From Pseudo-nitzschia pungens (taxonomy: Eukaryota; Bacillariophyta; Bacillariophyceae; Bacillariales; Bacillariaceae), in contig CM074758.1 of assembly GCA_037355855.1 (NCBI GenBank), positions 5,491,001-5,555,000 on the forward strand: a DNA stretch of 64,000 nt, in the 5' to 3' direction. This document shows positions 60,433 to 64,000 of the stretch, piece after piece. The number at the start of each line of letters is the position of its first letter. Position 1 is the stretch's first letter. The notes under the pieces are model-generated. The model worked only from the letters and a program-made list of their open reading frames with translations. It did no database searches and had not been told where the DNA came from. Made by a program: the position numbers and the translations under genes.

Positions 60433-61434
60433 TCACCGGTTCCCGTACACCAAATCGGTTCTCAGAACGTATTTTTGGCCCCCCGTCACCACGTCCGCTT
60501 CGTGTTCCAGGCAGTGTTTTCCGTGCACGTGCAACAGGAGCGCACCGACCTCCGGCTCAAAGGCAAAGGAGGAGGCCCGACGCCCGAATCCTTTGTGAAA
60601 CCGCGTGGCTCCACCCGAGCAGGCCGAGAGATACACGAGCATGGTCATCTCGGTGGTTCCGCATCCCGGGACGACGTCGCTTCCGTCGACGTGCTTGCCG
60701 AACGAGTGTCCCTCATCGTACCGATAGACGCGAATGTTGGGGTTGCAATGGATTGGCTCGTAGTTGCAGTTGCAGTTGCAGTTGCGGTTGTTGTTGCGCG
60801 GATTGGGAGGAAAGAGATCCGCCGTCTCGGATTGCAACCGGGACAGGATGCTCGTGGGTTCTCCGTTTTCGACGCGGTCGTTGGACAGCGTCAGTTTTCG
60901 CAATCGCTGAAAGATGCGTTCCGACAGTTCCACGGCATTTTCTTGCTGCAGCCGATAGCATTCTCTGTTCGCCATGTACTTGCTGCCGGGGAGAGAAGTG
61001 TATTGGAAGCCACCGCCACTGCCACCGCCACCGCCACCATTAGTACCGTTGCTACCATTACTCCCATTACCGTCGTTGTCGCCAAAGGATTCGCAGAATT
61101 CGATCCACGCCCGGCATTCCTTGTGCGAAAAGAAGGACGGGATCACCCACACCCTTCCCTTGCAGAGTTCGCGGAGCTCCCGGCCGTGGTCCTTGCCGGC
61201 GTACTCGTTGTCCGGCACGAGGTGCAGGGGAAACGAGTCAAAGACCCGCTGGTTGCGACCGCCAACGCGATCGCGATTGCGATCGCTATCGCCGCTCCTC
61301 GACGATTTTCCTTTGCTGCCGCTTGTTGGCTGCGCGGATTTGCTGCTGCCGATTGCTGTTGTTGTTGTTGTTGTTGTTGCTTTTGTGCCCTTTTTCTGGG
61401 TACCAGGCGTATTCTTTCGCTTCTTGTTGGCCAT
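60433..61434 (-). CDS. Prolyl 4-hydroxylase-like 2OG-Fe(II) dioxygenase
   Basis: 333 residues from MANKKRKNTPGTQKKG. An upstream in-frame Met adds 21 residues but runs into a GGCAACAATAG microsatellite. After a disordered Lys/Thr/Ser-rich N-terminus, the catalytic P4Hc-type domain has VWVIPSFFSHKECRAWIEFC, NIRVYRYDEGHSFGKHVDGS (H248, D250), TMLVYLSACSGGATRF, then LEHEADVVTGGQKYVLRTD (H311, K321). The HxD, distal His and Lys that holds 2-oxoglutarate are all present, so an active enzyme is likely, using O2 and 2-oxoglutarate with Fe(II). Substrates may be prolyl residues, but this is not shown. Gly/Asn-rich insertions and a (CN)n run come from trinucleotide and hexanucleotide repeats in the DNA. 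No signal peptide is visible, so a cytosolic or nuclear site is likely. Confidence 0.85.
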   Translation of the reverse strand: MANKKRKNTPGTQKKGTKATTTTTTTAIGSSKSAQPTSGSKGKSSRSGDSDRNRDRVGGRNQRVFDSFPLHLVPDNEYAGKDHGRELRELCKGRVWVIPSFFSHKECRAWIEFCESFGDNDGNGSNGSNGTNGGGGGGSGGGFQYTSLPGSKYMANRECYRLQQENAVELSERIFQRLRKLTLSNDRVENGEPTSILSRLQSETADLFPPNPRNNNRNCNCNCNYEPIHCNPNIRVYRYDEGHSFGKHVDGSDVVPGCGTTEMTMLVYLSACSGGATRFHKGFGRRASSFAFEPEVGALLLHVHGKHCLEHEADVVTGGQKYVLRTDLVYGNR

Positions 61435-62180
61435 GGTTTTGGAGAGATAGAGTCTGCAAGGTTCGAATGGCAGACAATAGGCAACAATAGGCAACAATAG
61501 GCAACAATAGGACCCCGTTCTGTTCTGGATCCCCGATGAAGGATTGCCAATTGGAAGCTCCGTTGGTAAGTTACCGTAAGATTACCCTACGGTAAGGTTA
61601 ATTACCGTACGGTATGACTGTTGAAAGTGATTGTAGCATCGAACGGAAAAAACTGATCAACGCAAGCTAACCTTACCAGTAACTTACGAGTAAACCTTAA
61701 CTTAGGTCCTACTTTACTTTAACTTCGTACGGTAATTAGTACCTATTTTGTGCTGTACGGTAAACCTTACCGTAACTTACTTAGTACTTTCTCGTGTAAT
61801 TACTGTATCGAACAAAACTCGCATCTCTCACTATTATTTTTCGCGCCATCTTCAATCTTTCGTCCGAAATTCGGAATTCGTAATTCGAAATTCCCAGCGC
61901 AGCGTGTCGGACATCGAACACCGGACTGAAGACATATCGTTCTGTACTCGACAATCAAGATCCAGCCCCGGAACGATCTATGATGATGTAGTACCTTACC
62001 AACACCGCACGGTAGTAAATCTTACAGCAGGATGCAGGATGCAGGATTCCATGCACCATCCAACATTGCTCACCAACTACGAGTACGCAACGGGTAAGGT
62101 TACCCCATGATTGATTCCCTCTACCGGTATCGCTATTGGATTACCGTTCTGTTAGATAATCGACAGAGGACATAATACCA
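61435..62180. other. Divergent promoter interval with microsatellite and GTAAGG repeats
   Basis: Between the minus-strand dioxygenase and the plus-strand PGAM5-like gene. A GGCAACAATAG unit is repeated about four times at 61476-61512, and GTAAGGTTAC-like words cluster at 61565-61800. Any promoters here would be divergent. No gene. Confidence 0.5.
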
Positions 62181-62222
62181 TTACTTGTACTTGTACTTGT
62201 ACTTGTACAAGTACAATAACAA
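62181..62222. repeat. Self-complementary TTGTAC hexamer repeat in PGAM5-like leader
   Basis: Five tandem copies of ACTTGT/TTGTAC words followed by their complement (ACAAGTACAA), ending 15 bp before the start codon. The run can fold into a short hairpin in DNA or RNA. Confidence 0.6.
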
Positions 62223-62236
62223 GAACAAGTACCACC

Positions 62237-63502
62237 ATGTTCTCAGTACTGTCCCTGGCACGACGTTTCTCGGAACGCACGCAACAATCCCGGGGATCAC
62301 TTCCCGGTTCGTCGGTGTTTCTCGTCGTTGCCGCGGCAGCGGTTGCTTCGGCAGGGAGCATTGCCGGTTGGCGAGAAACGGCAACGAGCACTTCGCCACC
62401 ACAACCACAACCATCAACAACAACCCAGTGTTTGGGGTGGTTGTGGGGATCGTCGGACGACTCCGAGAAGAAAGAAGGGGACGACGACGACGAATTGTTT
62501 CACGGCCAGTGCCTCAAGCGCCAAATGCACAAACCGGCCGTTCCGTACCCTCTCTGGGATTACAACTGGGACGGAAGAATGACCAGCGAAACGACGCTGG
62601 AAGCCTTTCGCAGCGGTCGAGCCAGGGTCAAGGCGTCGTCGTCGTCGTCGTCGTCGTCGTCATCGTCATCGTCCACGGAGAACAAAAGCGGCGACCGCGC
62701 CCGAACGCGAACGAAACGAACGAGGCACTTGCTGCTGGTCCGACACGGCCAGTACGACGAGCAATCGGAGGACGACAAAGACCGGAAACTCACACCGCTG
62801 GGTCGGAGGCAAGCCATCCAAACCGGGAAGCGATTGGTGGACATTGCCAAGGGCGCCACGAGCTTCGAAAAGGATCGATTCAACGGCGGGTGCTCTGTCA
62901 AGGCGATCCACGTCTCCAACATGGAACGGGCGAAGGAAACGGCGGCCTTGATTGCCCAACAATTCGACAGCGAACGCAAAACGAAAACGAAAACGAAAAC
63001 CGCGCTGCTCCGGGAACCGGACCCGCTGCTCAACGAGGCCCTGCCGGCTCCCATGGTTCCCATTCGGCCGGACATCGAGGGGGCAACCGAAGAGATCGAC
63101 GAACACCACGATCGAATCGAGGCGGCCTTTCGAAAGTACTTTTATCGAGACAGTGACGACGACGATGACGACGACGACGACAACGACAACGATGATGGGG
63201 ACGACGCTGTACCGCAGGGGGCGGGCAACAATAGCAGCGACAAGGAAAAGGATGAAGACAAGGACGAGGACGAGGACGAGTTTGAAGTGATTGTGTGCCA
63301 CGGTAATGTCATCCGTTACTTCTTTTGTCGGGCGCTCCAGCTGCCACCCGAGGCGTGGCTCCGATTGTGCACGTTCAACTGCTCGATTACGTACCTCGTC
63401 ATTCGTCCCAACGGGATGGTGTCCGCCCGCATGATGGGGGACATTGGACACCTGGAGTACGACGAATCCACGTTTTCGGGGTATCACGGTTTCAAGTGGT
63501 GA
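62237..63502 (+). CDS. PGAM5: PGAM5-like histidine phosphatase
   Basis: 421 residues, single exon. An N-terminal hydrophobic segment (about 26-44, VFLVVAAAAVASAGSIAG) after a basic start resembles the mitochondrial membrane anchor of PGAM5. WDYNWD at residues 108-113 corresponds to the WDxNWD multimerisation motif specific to PGAM5. The histidine phosphatase core follows with LLLVRHGQY (catalytic His 170), VSNMERAKETAALIA, and VIVCHGNVIRYFFCRAL (second catalytic His near 355). The family dephosphorylates Ser/Thr proteins and acts in mitochondrial dynamics and stress signalling. Low-complexity insertions are a Ser run (134-146) and a long Asp-rich run (306-324) between conserved blocks. They match GTC and GAC repeats in the DNA and probably form loops. 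The gene symbol is by family resemblance. Confidence 0.9.
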   Translation: MFSVLSLARRFSERTQQSRGSLPGSSVFLVVAAAAVASAGSIAGWRETATSTSPPQPQPSTTTQCLGWLWGSSDDSEKKEGDDDDELFHGQCLKRQMHKPAVPYPLWDYNWDGRMTSETTLEAFRSGRARVKASSSSSSSSSSSSSTENKSGDRARTRTKRTRHLLLVRHGQYDEQSEDDKDRKLTPLGRRQAIQTGKRLVDIAKGATSFEKDRFNGGCSVKAIHVSNMERAKETAALIAQQFDSERKTKTKTKTALLREPDPLLNEALPAPMVPIRPDIEGATEEIDEHHDRIEAAFRKYFYRDSDDDDDDDDDNDNDDGDDAVPQGAGNNSSDKEKDEDKDEDEDEFEVIVCHGNVIRYFFCRALQLPPEAWLRLCTFNCSITYLVIRPNGMVSARMMGDIGHLEYDESTFSGYHGFKW

Positions 63503-63538
63503 CGCAACGCAACGCAACGCAACGCAATGCAACGCAAC
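63503..63538 (+). repeat. (GCAAC)n pentanucleotide array in 3' UTR
   Basis: About seven units of CGCAA, one with a T, directly after the PGAM5-like stop codon. It is the counterpart of the array at 60310-60362 after the dioxygenase gene. Confidence 0.75.
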
Positions 63539-64000
63539 CCAGTTGGCAACGGAACGTTGCAGGCAGTCCTACAGGCACGCAGGCACGCATTCATGCATTT
63601 ATGCACACGAGACAACAGTGACGGTGTCGTTTTTGCTTTTGCATGCAACGCGCAATCCTATTCAAATACTATTATTACTGGTATAATATTATTACAATAG
63701 TTGAATTGTACCGCTTTTCAGAACCTCGGACGTTCTACTTTTCTGGTTACTCGTAGTAGGAATCTTGCAATCGGGGTCGGATCCAACCGGTCCGTCGTCC
63801 CAGCATGAAACCATCTGTCATTCTTTGCAGAGGAAATTCCAAGAAGGATTCCCTGCAACCGTGTTTGGAATGTCGAATGATGATGGCACTAAACAACAGC
63901 AACAACATAGCGAAAATAATCTCCTGTTTGACGCATCGGATATCATCGTGATGGAGAACACTACCTAGGGATCCAGAAGCAAAATACGAATTGCTCGTGA
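63539..64000. other. Window edge, no firmly supported gene
   Basis: A 67-codon plus-strand frame at 63765-63968 (MQSGSDPTGPSSQHETICHS...) shows Gln-rich and polar sequence without a family. It could be an exon of a gene extending beyond the window, but there is no supporting splice or domain evidence. Confidence 0.2.

Noticed and set aside
60268..61500. 410-codon plus-strand frame opposite the dioxygenase gene
   Set aside because: It is antisense to a gene with complete catalytic motifs; it is low complexity (Val/Ala/Phe runs) and has no domain pattern.
61476..61512. Regular GGCAACAATAG repeats considered as a CRISPR-like array
   Set aside because: Units are contiguous 11-mers without spacers, so this is a microsatellite in a eukaryotic genome.
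62185..63156. 323-codon plus-strand frame overlapping the PGAM5-like gene
   Set aside because: It is a shadow frame of the GC-rich repeat-laden PGAM5-like gene; the real frame has the RHG and WDxNWD motifs.

Overview
The window looks like nuclear DNA of a diatom, probably a raphid pennate. The reasons are a Copia element of the diatom CoDi type (protease motif ELDSHADT, integrase segment with MPDISLYQAHEWYDF), an HSF gene of the type expanded in diatoms, small GT-AG introns of 67 to 360 bp, and moderate GC in the host genes. Species cannot be named from the sequence alone.

Layout. 1-5 kb: no supported gene; a worn LTR, an 834-bp foldback element and diverged tandem repeats. 5-15.3 kb: host genes, namely an HSF-type transcription factor (two exons, minus), a three-box HMG protein (two exons, minus), a small acidic hypothetical protein (plus) and a CRAL-TRIO/Sec14-like protein (minus). 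15.3-37.3 kb: a transposon block, containing a 998-bp non-autonomous pogo/mariner-like element with TA target duplication, a solo Gypsy LTR with a CTACA duplication, a complete and young CoDi-type Copia element (19660-29597), and a larger related pogo-like element (29648-37314) with a degraded transposase that was itself hit by a Gypsy element now missing its integrase and 3' LTR. 37.7-39 kb: a CDF-type cation transporter gene. 39.9-42.1 kb: a non-coding 2.2-kb element made almost wholly of hairpins and CTGCGGGA-type repeats. About 42.6-56.0 kb: an AT-rich 13.4-kb Helitron-like element with four intact genes. 56-64 kb: host genes again, namely SUMO, a prolyl-4-hydroxylase-like dioxygenase and a PGAM5-like phosphatase.

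The item most likely to be new is the Helitron-like element. Besides a 1,939-aa Rep-helicase it carries a 636-aa protein with two zinc-finger-like motifs and a His-x-Asp...His...Arg pattern typical of 2-oxoglutarate/Fe(II) dioxygenases, a 249-aa protein I do not recognise, and a spliced Ulp1-type (SUMO/ubiquitin-like) cysteine peptidase on the opposite strand. All four frames are open, so the element may be recent or still active. Its intergenic spacers share a short iterated motif, and a 13-bp sequence occurs inverted near both edges.

A second theme is stop-codon use. The Copia gag region is interrupted by four in-frame stops, all UGA, while the 1,541-codon pol frame is open and the two LTRs differ by only two CpG-type transitions plus a repeat-number change. 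The Gypsy element likewise has gag and pol in one frame separated by a single UGA. Short degenerate GTAAGGTTAC-like repeats are scattered between host genes throughout the window.
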